Shown here: positions 5,898 through 6,365 of the stretch, piece after piece
How the letters are laid out: each line of letters begins with the position of its first letter
Numbering within the stretch: position 1 is the stretch's first letter
NCBI GenBank assembly: GCA_023230585.1
Contig: JALNXB010000083.1
Location: forward strand, 1 to 6,365
Length of the DNA: 6,365 bases
DNA from: a bacterium
Lineage (GTDB): Bacteria; Ratteibacteria; UBA8468; B48-G9; JAFGKM01
Direction: 5' to 3'
Made by a program: the position numbers and the translations under genes
Notes under the pieces: model-generated
The model's input: the letters and a program-made list of their open reading frames with translations, nothing else
Told to the model about the DNA's origin: nothing
The model's database searches: none

Positions 5898-6167
5898 TTT
5901 TTCACGATATACAAGAAATATGATATAGAAATAGAGTATATTGAAGTGAAATCCAGAGAAGAAGAATCTCCTGAACTTATAACCATAACAGGGGCACAGT
6001 GGCAATCTGCAAGCAGTCTTTTTGATCAAGGAGAGGGAGATAAGTATTCTATTTATATTGTTGAGAACGCAGGTAAAACAAATGCAACAGTTAAAAAAAT
6101 ACAAAATCCAGTAAAAAAATGGCGAGAAGGAAAGTTATATGCCCATCCTATCAATTTGAAGTTGTAA
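5898..6167 (+). pseudogene. 5'-truncated remnant of a DUF3883-domain gene
   Basis: The frame is open from just after a TGA at 5895-5897 to the TAA at 6165-6167. It reads KKYDIEIEYIEVKSR, then ITITGAQWQSA, then DKYSIYIVENAG and IQNP. This order (YD.., IEVK, a 'lT..eW..A' helix, a Y.lYvV strand and a final NP) matches the C-terminal half of DUF3883, a PD-(D/E)XK-like domain found in restriction and defence-linked proteins. There is no in-frame ATG. The only near start, GTG at 5946, falls inside the domain after the aspartate and lacks a ribosome binding site. The missing N-terminal half would have to lie where the ATPase gene now ends. It is therefore best read as a leftover of an older gene cut by the arrival or rearrangement of the upstream cluster. 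A very short functional protein is possible but less likely. Confidence 0.55.
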
Positions 6168-6181
6168 AACGTTTTTTTACA
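6163..6181. terminator. Weak AT-rich hairpin at the end of the DUF3883 remnant
   Basis: TGTAAAA (6163-6169) and TTTTACA (6175-6181) pair around CGTTT, overlapping the stop of the remnant, with a T run in the right half. It is AT-rich and short. It is the only terminator-like structure seen downstream of the ATPase gene, and none lies between the ATPase stop (5880) and the remnant. Confidence 0.3.
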
Positions 6182-6264
6182 CTTCACTTCTCATAATCAA
6201 AAAAAAGGAAATTTTCAATTTTTTCCACCCTTTTTTATTCTGTTAACCCGTAACTTTGCAAGTT

Positions 6265-6363
6265 TTAAGTAATATGCAAATTTAATTTCTCAATTATTTT
6301 TCGTGTCGGTTTTGGTATTTCCAAATCAATCCAGTGATTTGATATTTTTACTTTACGGATTTT
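6265..6363 (-). CDS. C-terminal end of an unidentified minus-strand gene, running off the window
   Basis: On the minus strand a frame enters at the right edge and stops at TAA (6265-6267), giving 32 residues that include HWIDLEIPKPTRKIIEKLNL. The composition (a charged strand, then P-x-P-T and an amphipathic helix with 'IIEKL') looks like a real protein tail, and tails of this kind occur in some transposases. The piece is too short for a family call. If real, it converges on the main cluster, with about 100 bases of non-coding AT-rich sequence (6168-6264) between it and the DUF3883 remnant. Confidence 0.35.
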   Translation of the reverse strand, partial: KIRKVKISNHWIDLEIPKPTRKIIEKLNLHIT

Positions 6364-6365
6364 GC

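Noticed and set aside
5889..6104. Minus-strand open frame of 71 codons, rich in Cys, Phe and Ile
   Set aside because: It is antisense to the DUF3883-like frame, which has clear domain similarity, and has no recognisable family.
464..6365. Near-identical TTTACGGATTT at 465-475 and 6352-6362 as possible flanking direct repeats of an inserted element
   Set aside because: The shared core is only 11 AT-rich bases. The right copy lies in a probable minus-strand coding end at the window edge, and there is no integrase or transposase in between. Chance is the simpler reading.

Overview
The window is bacterial DNA. Coding is dense, genes sit 3 bases apart with clear Shine-Dalgarno sequences, and the main genes are AT-rich and heavy in AAA and GAA codons. 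The phylum cannot be read from the sequence. A cluster of short palindromic repeats (families reading like ATTCCGG...CCGGAAT and ATCCTGAA...TTCAGGAT) is of a kind scattered between genes in many Gram-negative and uncultivated bacterial genomes.

Layout. Positions 2-424 hold the 3' part of a MerR-like regulator whose start lies outside the window. Positions 425-997 hold no convincing gene. They carry at least six short palindromes plus a tandem direct repeat, in sequence that looks more GC-rich than the genes around it. Positions 998-5880 form a compact four-gene, same-strand cluster: a small DUF1232 (YkvA-like) membrane-associated protein; a 268-residue protein whose second half carries a PD-(D/E)XK nuclease signature; a 149-residue helical protein of no recognised family; and a 1066-residue HerA/FtsK-class ATPase (DUF87 type) with a cysteine cluster and a C-terminal membrane segment. 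Immediately downstream (5898-6167) lies what looks like the 3' remnant of a DUF3883 gene without a normal start. The window ends with the last 32 codons of an unidentified minus-strand frame (6265-6363) that runs off the edge.

How the genes may work together. The last three genes of the cluster look translationally coupled, so one operon and probably one complex is the simplest reading. HerA-type hexameric DNA translocases paired with a nuclease are known in DNA end processing (HerA-NurA) and in anti-phage systems (for example HerA with SIR2 or DUF4297 partners). By analogy, this nuclease, helical protein and membrane-tailed HerA could be a defence or DNA-processing module, perhaps working at the inner membrane. 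That role is inferred. The DUF3883 remnant, a family often met in defence islands, fits but does not prove it.
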